A program made the position numbers and the translations under genes. The notes beneath the pieces are model-generated. The model had not been told where the DNA came from, did no database searches, and saw nothing but the letters and a program-made list of their open reading frames with translations. Shown here in pieces: positions 45,597 to 57,982 of a stretch of DNA of 64,000 nucleotides (the first letter of the stretch is position 1; each line of letters starts with the position of its first letter). This DNA comes from Eumeta japonica (taxonomy: Eukaryota; Arthropoda; Insecta; Lepidoptera; Psychidae): assembly GCA_005406025.1 (NCBI GenBank), contig BGZK01001199.1:1-64000 (forward strand), in the 5' to 3' direction.

Positions 45597-48500
45597 CTGT
45601 GGTAAAAAAATGTAGTCAACTGTACTTTGATATGTTTTCGAGTGTTTACCATAAACGATAAAAACATAAAAAAAATTTCAAGGTTTTTGGGGTAACGTGT
45701 TGATACAACGTCAGGGCTGATTTCTTTTCAATTGATGATTATATAACTATAGCCACAATATCAGATATTTAATATATTTGCTTATAAACATCTGTTAATT
45801 TCTAATTTTTATTTTATATTAGAGTTTAATGCCAATTTGCTAAAGGCGAAAAAAGTAAATATATAGATGTCTATCATAAATAGTCATTATTAAAACTGTA
45901 ATTATTAGAAAAAGAACTTCACTATTTGGCCTTGTATATTTTTGGAGATTGTTTGACTAAAAAATTTAGAAATGGAGTAAAAATGCTGCTGCGATCTCCG
46001 ATTACGAGATAGTCCATTTACTGCTAGAAAACTCCAATATTTTGGTATTAAAGCTGTCAAAAAAAGGGCTCCATTGTTATTAAGACAAAATGCAAATTAT
46101 TATAACATGCTTGTTATTGTAATGGTTTTCTAGCGACATTTGCTTGATATTTAAACATTTCGAGAATTTACTATTTCACCATGAATATTTTAAATGCAAA
46201 ATCCAATTTTATTTGGAATGCAAAGAATTCACATTGATTTCTTTTAGGATCAATTCTAAAGTATCACATTCCACCCGACATGGGAAATTCTCTAACTTCT
46301 CCTCGAAAGGTGCCAATATTCAACTCACCTGTATGACGTACAGAAGATTAGCAAATTTTTCCTTCTGCTCCTCGGTGAATTCGGATTCATTGTGCGATTT
46401 GAGATGATAGTTGAGATGGCTGCTCTGTTTGAACCTCTTGTTGCATAAGCCGCATTCGAAGGGCGCCACGTTTGTGTGCGTACGCATGTGCTGTTTTAGA
46501 TGCACCGGCTGACAGAAGGTCTTGCTGCATACCACACATCTGTATGGTTTAATCTGAAATTTAAGGTCAACATGTTGTTTCATCATAAATTAAGATTCAA
46601 CAATCAAGCAAGGAAAAACGCAGGCACTAACAAAAATCAGAAAATGCAATTCACCACTATGTTGTGGTATAAAAATGCAGTGTGGAATTACTAAAACATT
46701 TTTAACTGATTACATTCAACTTAATACACTGATTGCCAAAATAAGACTAATCTAGCAGCACTCAAATTCCAATAAATATATCTACAAGCCATGGGATCTA
46801 GAACATTGCTTAAGTGTATACAAGGTCATAAATATTATGTTATCCTTAAGTATAAAAACAAACAGTTGTAAACATGTCACATCCGACATAAACAAATAAT
46901 TTCATATTTATTTAGTTGTTACCTATATTGATCAGTCTTAATATCGGCACTGAAAGTATATAATCCGACCTAACTGACCTTGGTGTGTGTCCTGAGGTGT
47001 TGGTCACGGCCTGATTTCTGCGTGAATGCCTTCGAGCAAAAGTTGCAGGGATAGGGTCTGTCTCCAGAATGCATCCGCATGTGCTGCTGCAATCCACCCT
47101 GCTGCGTGAACCGTTTGAGGCATATGCTGCACTGGAAGGGCTTCAATTTTACATGAGCTGTGCTGGTGTGCTCTTGCAGCATTTTGTTGTTGTGGAAGCC
47201 TTCGCCGCACACCTGTCCAAGGATATATATATATATATTAATTATGGTGCTGGTACGTACTGTAGCATGTGCCATTCTTTTTATCCTTATTTTTTAATGT
47301 TTCACGTTTTATCAATGCACAAAATACTAAATATTTGGCTAGTCATCTACACTATTCATTTATAAGTGCAGTCAACAGCTGCCGTGTTTCAACTATCAAA
47401 ACGACACATCTGTCCGTACGAAGCTCAATGTTCCTAGGCATGTCCAGAGCACAATCATGAAGAATCCAAAGTTTTAATTCTTAGAAACAATACTAGTCAA
47501 GAGATTAATGAGCCGCCTCATAGCAATTGTCATGAACACTTTATGATGAGACAGCAGCTAAAATATGGCTAAGTCCAAAAAGATGCAGCATGCCTCACCT
47601 GACAAGGGTATGGATATTCAGGCTTGGTCGGGTCAGCAGGTCCTTCGTTCAGTAGCCTTTCACAGACCTATAAATAAAAACATACAACCGATGGTGAAAC
47701 AATTGTCATCTAATAAAATGACCAACTAACTGAACTGATACTTCTTTGAGCAGGATAGGAAATTCTTCATTACAGTATTTTTTTTTTATGAAGTTCCATT
47801 GTGGAATAATAAATAATCTATATCATTATTATTATTAAGGTCACAATCCACAGTATATGCTTAGATCTCACGGCTGTGAACGCTGGTGGTGCTCAAGCCT
47901 GTGTACTGTCTCCTACATTGTATATTCTGGATATCAATGATTTACTGAATCTAAGTAATGTCTGATGCTATGCGAATGGCAGTACTGTGGACTCCTTATA
48001 CTCCGGGCCACTATTCCTCAGAACCGCATTAGTGAGTGTCAAAACTAAACTGTGTTTAAAACTGACACAACTTTAGAGCAAATCTTGGAATAAGGGTAAA
48101 CTTAATCTCAATAAACTCAATACCCAAAAAAAAACAATATTGTGCGCTCATCACTAAGAAATCATCCTTCATCCATTCTCCTCTCTTTGGAAGAACTCCC
48201 CTTAGTATCACAGTGGACCTTTAATATAGAACTGAATATCAGGATCCTTGGTGTTGATAAGCAGTGTTCAGTTTTGTGATCATCTAGAGTGCATAGTAAA
48301 ATCAGTTTCTAAAAACCTCGGGGTGCTCAATAACGAACAACAGTACTTCGAGCCAGCTCATTGCCTCCTATTTTATCTAGAGTCCTGTTGTCACCTTGGG
48401 CTAGGCCACCTAAATATCAATTTTTGTCTCTGGACCGCATCCAATGTGCAGCATCTCGAATCATCGCCGACTTTAAGTATGCGGTCAAGTCGGCCTATTA

Positions 48501-51500
48501 ACCTTGCAAAGAGATGTAACATCTTTGTGCATGCTCTATTATGCGTGTATTATTTTCTGTCATGGCACTGATCGCTCGAAATAACATCAGCACTGTCTTG
48601 ATGGTTGGCATTCTACTATATGTTCCATGTGCAATTTTCTGTTATATACGGTGGGAATCTGGAACGATTTACCATCAGTGGTATTATCAATGAACTTTCA
48701 CCAGGGGGTCTTCAAGGAAAAATCATATTCCTATTTAAAGGGCTGGCAATGCAGAAGTAACTTCTCTGAGGTTGTAGGTGTAGTGATGATTATCCATTGG
48801 TCGCATGCTTGTTTGTCCATTTGTTCATTAGTTTTGTTATCTAATCATAACATTATATCTATTATAGTCAGTAATTGCTTTAACTTCATCATCATACCTG
48901 ACAGCGTGGCATGCGTCTCCGTCTAGAATGTTCATCCCGATGATGTATTGAATATTCGCAGCAGCTGAAAAATATCTGATGGCAGGTGGAGTCTGCTACA
49001 TGGCTTGATGGTTCAAGACATTCAAAGGGACCACTGTAACAATGTAATAATTACCAATATATATATATATATATATATATGTATATGCATATACATTGGA
49101 TTTTATCATGCATCTTTTCACAAATATTTATAATCTCCTCCCCTGATCAATCAATTTTGCCAAAGAAACCATAGTCATATAAGTAGCTGTTTCTGAGAAA
49201 AATATCTTAAAATATCCACATAGAAATATTGTACAGACAATCTTAAGAACTGTTGATGGCTAAGTACCGCGCAGAATAGGTGGTGGTGGAGGGGGCTAGG
49301 TAGCCAAACGCGTGCGTGAGGCGGTGTGTTATATTTACAGACAAAAAATGAATTGACGATTTTGAAACTTATATAATGTGTGATTAACACTGGAGTGTTT
49401 AATAATGCCTTTCACTGGTATCGAATATGGAGACATGATTTATTGTTGGAGAGTTTGCAGAGGTGACATTGTTGCAACTCCATGACTTTATACCGAAACT
49501 TACCCTGACAGTCAACAATGTGTGAGTTCGCAAGTAATATTGCACATTGTGTATTGTTTATGCAATAATTTGCTTTAATTTTCCTTGTTTGTTAAGAGTG
49601 AATGGAACACAAGGGAAATCAGAGACTAATTTAATAATACTATAGGTGACCTTCACATCACTAACAACATTAATTGTCATTTTTTAGGTAAGTGACTGAG
49701 TAAATTCTTTAAAAATAATATGTCGTGGAGCCCGAGCGCGGGGTGAAATTTGAGTTCGTCGCGTCGCGCAGCGATCTTACCGCGCCCGCATTTGCAGTCA
49801 GGCTGAGCATTTATTAGGGTCGTGTCTATATTATTTATAAGTTTATTTTCAATGATATATTTTTGTTATAGTTACTTTGGTAAAGTTCTGAAAAAAAAAG
49901 GAGAATATGAATATTTGCGAAAAAATACATTATCGTTTCTATTCTCTATGTATAAATAATAATTAGGCATTGTATTAAGACTAGGAATAGACAATTTTCT
50001 TGTATCATTTAGATTTTTTTTTTGTCAAGTGAAATGTTGTTATCAATCTAATTGGTAAACATGATGTCATTAGTTAGATAAAAATAATGTAAGAGAATGA
50101 AATTGCAAAGCAAATAACTAACGTTATTGTCTCTGGCTCTTTATCTCTGCTTCTATTGTAGTTCCTCTTGGGTGTGGGATGTTCCTTTTCCTTCTCTTCT
50201 TTCAGTTTTCTCTTCTTTGCCTTTTCAGTCTCGTCTTCTGGCTCCGCCTTGATGATGATATAACTAACATCCTCGGAAGCCAGCGACATCAACGACTGAG
50301 GCTTCAACGACATCATCAGCTCTGCAGTCTTTTTCTCTACCAACTTCTTCTCATCTTCTTCTTGATTTTCCGACCCTTCTAACACAATTGCTCTCGGCTG
50401 TGTGTGCAAAAGAAACATACTTTGTTAAAAGCTCACGCAAACTTATGTTGAGGACCAGAATTTGTTTTAAAAGTTATTCCTTTTTATATCAGAACAGTGC
50501 TAACAGGTTTAAAGCGACAAAATTACAAACACAACAGCTTTATTCTGGATTCTTTATTTTATTTTAATGCTTCAATAAAATAATTAATTAATAAATATGT
50601 TGATATTATTTCATTCTATTTAAAAATATTTACAGCATACAAATTTTATATTTTTCCACTTAATTTTTTAGGGAGTATGGTATAAAAGACAGATATAAAT
50701 ATTTGATTTTTTTTTAATATAAAAGATTTTGATTACTTTTTAATGACTAGTTAACATAGGACCATTAAATAAATTATTGGATCATTACAGACCATAATCT
50801 TAGTTTTAAGATTCCTCTAGACCATAGCAAATTTTGTACTCAATAATTATTAAAACTTTTTATAAAAAAAAATAATGTGATGTCGTTACAATTTGATCAT
50901 GGTCTCAGAGTTTGTATATAAAAACTAGTCATGATTAATTAGCTACCCAATAAAATTGTAAGTTTTTCATATTCCCATAATAATATTACATCTTAAGTTA
51001 TTTGCTTCGATACTGGTGTACCTCGACCAGCTGTGACTGTTGTGGGTACCAATTGTCAGGATTGGCTCCAGCTTCATATTCCACAGAGTGCATGATCCTA
51101 ACATGGTTCTTCAGTGCGACCATGTTCGCGAAAGTCTTGTTGCACAGCCGGCACGGGGTTTCATCCTCAACATCAGATGACTCGAGCTCGATCTGATGAG
51201 ATGTTGGCTTTCATTTAATAAATTGCATGGTAAATTTTCAAAATCTACTGACCACATTTTGATGAAACTTTGCCTTAATATAGCTCATACATTAGAATAA
51301 TATATAGATTGTAATTTAAAAAGTCACTGAAGTTTGAACATGGCTTCACCCCCATGAACAAAGAACAAATTCTTTTCTTTTTTATAATGAATGGTTATTG
51401 ATAGCAGCAACATTCACGGGAGGATCAAGGTCAATATGACTCTGGTATTGGATTGATTGAACTGCAATTGGGAATCTTAAAATCGGGACCCAAATTGGAA

Positions 51501-54500
51501 CGACAGTTGACAATGTAATGGTCAATCTAAGAGATGAAGTTCATTTTATGTTCACGTGAGTGATGGTGCAGACATACACTAATTAATTAATAAAGGATTC
51601 AAGTAAAAAACATTTTTATTAATATGAACTTTTATAAAGCACAAAATAATAAGCTTAAACATAAATGTAATGTGCCAATTGTATATAAAACTGGTACATT
51701 ATATATACACATATATATATATATATATATATATATTATGCTCTTAAAAGTCGAAGAAAACACAAAACTAGGGTATGCCAAATGTAATTATATTTTTCTT
51801 ACCGGTACGTTCTGAGGCTTAATCAGCCGTATGATTTGAGCCATGCTCGTTTCCTCCATATTGGTCTCACCTTTAAACAAAATGGGAGGAGATATGACAA
51901 TCACAAGAAATAAAATATTGCACTTTTGACTCCAAAATTAATTTAAATCATTTTTCTATAATAAAAAATATGTTGTTCTAATTTACAATCAAAAATCAAT
52001 TGTTTTTAAATGAAATGCATTGTTTTTTAAAAGTAAATACTTTTACCATTTTGTCTAAAACTACATTTCTTGAATCACCACACTTTCTTTGGAAAAATAG
52101 TCTAAAGAAGAATAGGCAAGATTTTTGTCTATTTCGTGAGAAATGTTAAATTTGTGATGTGTGGGTTAATGTTCTGTCCAATTAGATTCATTGTAATAAT
52201 AACAGCTACTATTATTAGTATATTAAATTAGGATATACACAATGAGTTCAAACACAACATATATATCTGTCAACTATTGAATAGTTTCAAATAGTTCAGT
52301 TGCAGCATTGAACTTATGCTATTAGGTTGTTATTATTATAACCGATACAAAAATATAATGTGTTCTAACACAAATGGTCATTATTAACATTTTAAGGCAT
52401 TTCTCACATTCGTCCGAGTAATTAGACCAAGACTATGTCAATAAGCAGCAGAAGAAATTGATCTTAACATGCCATGTGTAAAAATGACCATTAAAATCCC
52501 GCACATGTCTTGGCTGTTGCAAAGAGTTAAATATGTTACGCCGCAGTAATTAATTTGACACAAAAATATTCATTTATTCATACAAAGAGATACACTTTTA
52601 CTATTATAATACTACAAGCTGAATTAACTTCAGAATTAGAAACACAATGAAAACTGAATAATTGTTTTTTCTATTACTCTTACGATTTAGAACTTTGTTT
52701 TTAATATATAACAAATTTCGTAAATTTGATAACAATAACTCCAATATTATAATAATTTAAAGTTCGACTAACCTTATCAAAACTTCACAATCACAGCATT
52801 ACATTTTAAATCACTATTTAAACAAACACATTTTCCTTTCCAAACTATGCTATCATTAACCATTAAAGCAAAATAATTTTCCGTTTCGCTTACACTTTAA
52901 AAACGAAATTATATTAGGATAGTATGTTGGTATAACATTTTGAAGGAAAACATAAATACACGTTCAAACGGTAAATAATACGTAAAATTATGCTTTTATT
53001 ATGAAATACACACGAAAATCACGAAGATTCGATCGACAATATCACGCAAGTAGATGTGCATGATAGTCTTCAGTCATACTCACAAAAATGGATGGAAGCG
53101 ATTAGGGAACATAAAAAGAAATTATAATCGCTAATATATTATTAATTAACTTCATTACATCGACTATCTCGTCACCAAACATTAATACGTTCGAATATTA
53201 CACATTACCGCCGGAGCGGGAAAAATATAATTGTCAAAAATTTTTTTATAAACCATGCGCCCAGAAGTCAACAATAAAAAAATTACACTTTAGATAAATC
53301 ACATTTTTGCAACTTCAGTTTGGTGATTAATAAATTGAATATATGAAAAATACACCTAGAATAGCATCGAAATCATATAATTGACACTCACCAAGAAAAT
53401 GTTATGTTCGCGACGAATGAAACAACGGAGTCGAGTTTGTTTTTTTTTTTCACAATTAAAAAAGAAAAATTAAAAATATATTAAAAAAGAATCGGTAGCG
53501 ATCTCAAAATGTCAACAAGATTGACGTTTTAGTGATATCGTAAGAAACGATCAGTAGCAGAAACTTGGAAATATTAAGGAATATCTTTGATATGTTGTAA
53601 AATAAGACGATAAAACGCTTTTAATGGAAAAAGCAGGACGCCATTTCATGCATCCACGGTTCTATTTAGATACAGCCACGTCATTGGTGTTGCCATAATT
53701 AAAGGACTTAATTGTTGAAGTGTTGAATAATTGTAGAATGAATTTATGATTACTATTGAAAAGTTTAGTACTATATTTCATAAGCAGAGAAAAATAAAGA
53801 ATTGTAACACACAATATTTCACTATACTTGGAAACTTATAGAGTTTGTTTCAACCTATCCTTTATTATATCTATTAATATAATAAATTATATAATGCGCT
53901 CTTTTACTTATTTGTATTTCCCAATACTACATTTTTATTTGTGTTTCATTATTATGGCTCATTGTCGACTAACCGAGATTGTAGTCTTCCTGAAGAACTT
54001 AATTGAGAGCTGACATCGGTTTTCGTCGGCGTCATCGTTTACAACGAATCATTAACCACTAATGTGGTTTGTTAGCAGAGATCTTTGAAATACGTGATTG
54101 TCCTTCTCATATTTATAGCTTTGAGCCTCTACTCCAGATAAGCTTCGGTACAAGGTATATAAAGGGGTGTATTTTTTTGGCTTTTTGGTACATGGGAATT
54201 GGGTCCGTAGCCGGTCTTTGATCTGTCGCTTATGGACATGCCGTTTAGGACGGTTCTCTCATTATTTAAAAGTATTCAGAAACAATTTATTAAAAGATAT
54301 TTTTTAATACAATCATATTAGGTCGGGCAAAAAGTGTTTTTGTATTTTATAAGCAAAAAGATACAGTAATTCTCATTGGTTGCATTGTTTGTATTCGGTT
54401 ACTATTGATACCGTTAAATAGATGATATCTTAAAAAAAAGATAAATGAAAAGTCAAAACGGTGTCTAGCCATTTTTCTATTGTTTTTTTCTCCACCGAAA

Positions 54501-57500
54501 TAAGTCAATTTAGAGTAGAAATTCGATATGTTTGGAGTTTTATTACAAAAAGGGGAAAATGCGATACAAGCCGCGAATAAAAATTGTGACGTTTATGAAT
54601 CTAATGTAGTATCCATAAGTGTTATAAAACTGGTTCAAGCGTTAGTCTAGTAATTTTGATATCAAAGATGAACCTCGCTCTAGTCGACTTGGCACGGATA
54701 AAGTCGATGTAATTTTGGTAAAAGCCGAAGAAGATGGGCATATTGCTTTTTACGGCAGTTGAAAAGCTGAGGATTGACCAGAAAACAGTTTTGACTCATT
54801 TGTAAAAAAAAATCTGGAAATACAAATAAGCTCGATATTCAAGTTCCACACGAGCTCACTGAAAGAGATCTAATGAATCGTGTACTCATTTGTTATTCTC
54901 TATTGAAATATAATCAAACTGAACTATTTCATCATGGTCAAAAGGCAAGCAAGCTTCACAGCGAAACTCGGATTAATTTGCAAGAACTTGATGTTATGTT
55001 TATGGTGATGGAAAGGCATCATTCAATGAACTTTTACAGCATGTCAAAATTATCAATTCGGATCTTTGCTGCCAACTGCCGATGAGACTCAAGCTAAAAG
55101 TAGAGAAAGAACGGACGAAATTGATCAACAAAAAGGGTAGTTGTTTTTTACCATGACAACGTCAGACCACACATTTTTAGCCACTCAACAAATATTGAGA
55201 GAGTTTGGTTGGGAGGTTTTAAGGCATCCAACATACAGCTCTGACCTTGCACTATTAGATTTTCACCTGTTTCGGTTTCTTTAGAATTCTTTAGGTAATG
55301 TTAGGTTAATATCAAGCGAGGACTGTAAAAACTACTTGTCGCGGTCTTATGAACAGAAGTCCCAAAATTTCTACAGCAATGAGGTTACGTCACTACTAAC
55401 AAAATGGTAACAAGCTGTTAAACAAAATTGCATATGTACATAATATTTAAATATAAATAAAATAAGATCAAAAATTATCTTGAATTTTGTATATAAAACA
55501 TGAGAAAAAATTTCGTCGACCTTATAATATTTTGTGTGCGTATGTATCTGTATACACACATATAAGGGACATACATGGATGGATGTAAGGGATGTATATT
55601 GGAATAGTGTATAACGATATATATCAGAGGTGTGACGCCACGATGCGAGTACCAGGAGCTACTCTCGCCAGCTGTATTTGCAAAAGGTTTCGTTTCAATT
55701 GAAATTTAAAATCGCGAATAGCATTTATACTTTTGCGTGACGGAGGTATCATACCGGCATTGGGTTGCAGCATATTTGATACTAGCTCTGAAAGCGGCAA
55801 AGTGAGGATATAAAACTACAAAGCCGTGTGTACAAGAACTGCTTACGTGCCAAATAAACTTTTTAAAGAGACATTCAGGTTTTCCGGTTTTTCTAAACGC
55901 CAAACTATGAGGAGTATAAGTGGAGTTCTATTCGTCATTTTGACAGTTTCTACGGAGTTAAGGTAAAGCATCACATGCGCTCGTGGCGCAATTCTAAAGC
56001 GATACCGGGCACAGGCTTTGTATTACGCGGCTTGTTTGAAATAATAACCGAGGGTCGTATAGCACATCTGCATAATCGAATTTTGAAAGATTCATACAAC
56101 CTGCCAAGCAATCATGTTCTGAAAAATCCATAAATTCGGTGAAGTACTTTAAGCCTATAGAATACGTTTATTGCAACTTCGGATATGTGACTATAGAAAC
56201 GTAGTGACTTATCAGTCTGGATCCTAGATTGTGTGACTCCGACTCACGCTCCATCTGATCTCCTAGTATGTGCTTCGTCTGATGTGTGGTACCGAACCTC
56301 ATGGTCTTTGATTTACTAGGATTTAGTAGGCACCAAAAGATTTGATTCCGATCTAGTCAATACTTTAAATGCCCCTGTTTCTTCTAGCTAGGGCTTGATC
56401 AGTAACATTGGAGTTAAATGAGTATATTGAATATCGTCGGCATTTTAGTGCTGATTAGGGAGCTTACTTTATGAGTACCGTAATCTTAGTGTCTATGAAT
56501 CTTTAGTTCAAACCTAGATTTTTTTTAATTTTAACCCTGAATACATGTTGCCGAAAAATTCATTTAAAACGGTTAAGCTTTATTATAATAAAGTAATTGA
56601 CTATTATTTTTTACGGTAAAATTTTAGAAGTTTTTTGTTTGAATAAAAGATAAGCGTAATTATTTTTACATAAGTATAGAAATAACGATCATATCAGTGT
56701 TTAAAATTGATTAACAAAACAGAGCGCACTAGTTGCTATCGTCAACTTCTATTAATAAAATATTTTTTGAATAATTTTTGACTGATATTATGACGTCATA
56801 ATGCTAAAATATCGTAATTATTATGGCCATTACAATATAATTTGCTCATTTATCTATAAATACATTTTGACTATCAAAATATTACTAAAACCCGACCAAG
56901 ACTAAATTATATTAGCATCCATGATTATGTAAATACAATTATTAAAATGCAAAACTTTAATAAGGCGGTAGTGCCATCTATTGGAAAATATTGCAACCTT
57001 GAATCGCGTTCGCCCATATTCTAGAAACACGTTAAGTGTCCAATACTGTAAAAAGTTATCTTTCAAAGAGCCTGCCAACAATCGTTAATTCCTAGAATGC
57101 ACTGGGAAGGTATTGTCCAGTGACATTTAAGAAATAACATTACAATTACTGATATAGTATTTTAATTGATATCCCAATAATTACTTAATACCAAAAATTT
57201 TTACAATTGGTTTTTTATTTCAATTATAAGTTTTATAAATTAATAGAGTGATGTTCGAATGCATAATTGTCTGCTAAGGATTTTTTTTCAATAATAATGT
57301 TGATAATGCCTCAGAGTAAAGATATCGTCGCCGTAGAGTGAAGACCTCGTAAGTACTAAAAATGCAACTTTTCAGGAGGAAAAAAAAACCGCTTCTTGTA
57401 AAATTTTTATACCAAGCGTCATTTTTTCTTGTTTTTTTTATCTAATAAAATAAATAACGTTTCCTTATTCTACAATAAAAGTTTTAGTATAATAGTCCAA

Positions 57501-57982
57501 AGGTTACGAAATTTTAAACGGGATTCGTGTTTATTTTTTAGTTCATGCGTATTTACGAGGTTCTCATAATACGTCGTAGATGACGCTACCATAGTCGAAT
57601 ATTTTTTTGGATGAATTCAGCACGTGCGTTACGAAGTTTTCTATCCAGAAACGTAATAAAAAAAAATATGACGAAATTGTACTTACGTGGTCTTCACTCT
57701 ACGGCGACGATATGTTTCATTTCCACGACGTTAATACAAAATGTCACAGACCACTAATTGTACTATCGTATTTCCTCAATTATGTTTTTCATCGGGTAGA
57801 TATCGCAAATCCTAACCGTAATTTATTCTAGACTATAAAATAAATACGTAAACATGAAAAGATTTTTTTCCGAATGTGAAAGAGAGTAAATAGGGGAAAA
57901 AAGAACTCTCACCAAGCGGTTTGGATTCCTCGTGTTTGAATTGTTTGACACTACTCAACGGCCTTTGTGCGTGCGTGAACAT
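45390..57982 (-). CDS. C2H2 zinc-finger protein, whole coding region (9 exons, 484 aa)
   Basis: Probable nuclear DNA-binding regulator. Exons in transcript order: 57982-57913, 51870-51803, 51192-51022, 50397-50123, 49033-48898, 47667-47599, 47212-46979, 46553-46329, 45596-45390; all phases agree (1,455 nt). Fingers by residue: C60-H81; a degenerate finger around 220-235 (FSCCEYSIHH); then C262-H283, C291-H311, C319-H339, C347-H367 and C375-H395, the last four joined by short linkers. Residues ~104-195 are acidic, then basic, with a likely nuclear localisation signal KAKKRKLKEEKEKE. No ZAD, BTB or KRAB domain is visible. The C-terminal ~90 residues are without known domain. I cannot name an orthologue. 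If the distal first exon is wrong, translation would start at the ATG at 51859 (457 aa). Confidence 0.88.
46329..46553 (-). CDS. Zinc-finger gene exon 8 (two fingers)
   Basis: It encodes CVVCSKTFCQPVHLKQHMRT and CGLCNKRFKQSSHLNYHLKS, followed by a charged helix EEQKEKFANLLYVIQ. Acceptor TTTCAG, donor GTGAGT, phase 0. Confidence 0.96.
46979..47212 (-). CDS. Zinc-finger gene exon 7 (three fingers)
   Basis: It completes VCGEGFHNNKMLQEH, then CSICLKRFTQQGGLQQHMRM and CNFCSKAFTQKSGRDQHLRT. Linkers such as HSGDRPYP are of the Kruppel type. Phase 0; donor GTCAGT. Confidence 0.96.
47599..47667 (-). CDS. Zinc-finger gene exon 6
   Basis: A short exon (69 bp): VCERLLNEGPADPTKPEYPY then PCQ. It carries the first Cys of the next finger, so that finger is split by an intron between its two Cys residues. 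Donor GTGAGG. Confidence 0.9.
47850..48790 (+). pseudogene. LINE reverse-transcriptase relic
   Basis: Inside a zinc-finger gene intron, opposite strand. VLSPTLYILDINDLLNLSNV is the palm segment, followed by CYANGSTVD where YADD is expected, then the RILGV block, FLSLDRIQCAASRIIAD, and the end IWNDLPSVV and YSYLKGWQC. It is the same family as the 39-42 kb relic. The catalytic Asp pair is lost, so the copy is dead. Confidence 0.85.
48898..49033 (-). CDS. Zinc-finger gene exon 5 (degenerate finger)
   Basis: It encodes GPFECLEPSSHVADSTC and FSCCEYSIHHRDEHSRRR, ending PRCQ. Cys and His are frequent but the spacing is not canonical. The split Thr codon joins it in frame to exon 4; donor GTATGA. 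Confidence 0.85.
49057..49080. repeat. (AT)n microsatellite
   Basis: About 12 AT units, just upstream (in transcript terms) of zinc-finger exon 5. Confidence 0.95.
49100..50122 (-). other. Zinc-finger gene intron 4
   Basis: AT-rich, except for a CpG-rich stretch at 49,728-49,800. No exon could be supported there. Confidence 0.5.
50123..50397 (-). CDS. Zinc-finger gene exon 4 (acidic/basic region)
   Basis: It starts PRAIVLEGSENQEEDEKK and contains SYIIIKAEPEDE, a pattern that resembles a SUMOylation site (IKAE), then KAKKRKLKEEKEKE. Charged and probably disordered. Donor GTTAGT, phase 2 end. Confidence 0.9.
51022..51192 (-). CDS. Zinc-finger gene exon 3 (finger 1)
   Basis: It encodes CRLCNKTFANMVALKNHV followed by RIMH, a canonical C2H2 finger with a 4-residue His spacing, flanked by acidic residues (ESSDVEDE). 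Phase 0 on both sides; donor GTACAC. Confidence 0.93.
51701..51735. repeat. (AT)n microsatellite
   Basis: A run of AT with one CA interruption, in the zinc-finger gene intron that follows exon 2. Confidence 0.95.
51803..51870 (-). CDS. Zinc-finger gene exon 2
   Basis: After acceptor TTTAAAG it encodes GETN, then MEETSMAQIIRLIKPQNVP, ending in phase 0 at donor GTAAGA. The Met at 51859-51857 is an alternative start if exon 1 is non-coding or absent. A possible alternative non-coding first exon ends at 53392 (CTTG then GTGAGTG). Confidence 0.85.
51871..54317 (-). other. Zinc-finger gene intron 1, left part
   Basis: AT-rich. The only possible gene-related feature is an alternative non-coding first exon near 53,392-53,440 (donor GTGAGTG after TTTTCTTG). 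Otherwise nothing was recognised. Confidence 0.5.
54318..55524 (+). mobile_element. Degenerate mariner transposon
   Basis: The ends are TTAGGTCGGGC at the left and its near-inverse CGACCTTA at the right, flanked by TA on both sides, the normal mariner target duplication. Inside, remnants of the transposase are readable: GENAIQAANKNCDVY, KLDIQVPHELTERDLMNRVL, the second catalytic Asp region VVVFYHDNVRPH and the third, SDLALLDFHLF. The segment carrying the first catalytic Asp is disrupted and many frames shift, so it is inactive. It lies in zinc-finger intron 1 if exon 1 is correct. Confidence 0.88.
55600..56470 (-). pseudogene. LINE reverse-transcriptase relic
   Basis: On the minus strand: SKSKTMRFGTTHQTKHIL, ESHNLGSRLISHYVSIVTY, FDYADVLYDPRLLFQTSRVI, then C-terminal HGFVVLYPHFAAFRASIKYA and ATQCRYDTSV. 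The order fits the post-catalytic region and thumb of a Jockey-like reverse transcriptase. Several stops and shifts are present. Confidence 0.8.
56471..57321. other. AT-rich intron sequence
   Basis: No gene or repeat was recognised apart from AT-rich simple stretches. Confidence 0.4.
57322..57713. mobile_element. 392-bp MITE-like element with 34-bp inverted ends
   Basis: ATATCGTCGCCGTAGAGTGA and the following 14 bases (57322-57355) recur as an inverse at 57680-57713 with a single mismatch. The interior is AT-rich and has no coding capacity. No convincing target duplication was seen. Confidence 0.85.
57913..57982 (-). CDS. Zinc-finger gene exon 1 (inferred start exon)
   Basis: An ATG in a CpG-rich island opens MFTHAQRPLSSVKQFKHEES and continues KPL to donor CTTG then GTGAGA (phase 1). 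Joined to the acceptor at 51871, the split codon is Gly and the frame continues GETN into the internal ATG. The open frame on both sides of a 6-kb gap, correct phase and a strong donor support it; no transcript evidence is available. Confidence 0.55.

Noticed and set aside
49728..49800. A CpG-rich patch with a minus-strand ATG and a GTAAGA donor
   Set aside because: No acceptor that would place it as a cassette between zinc-finger exons 4 and 5 could be supported.
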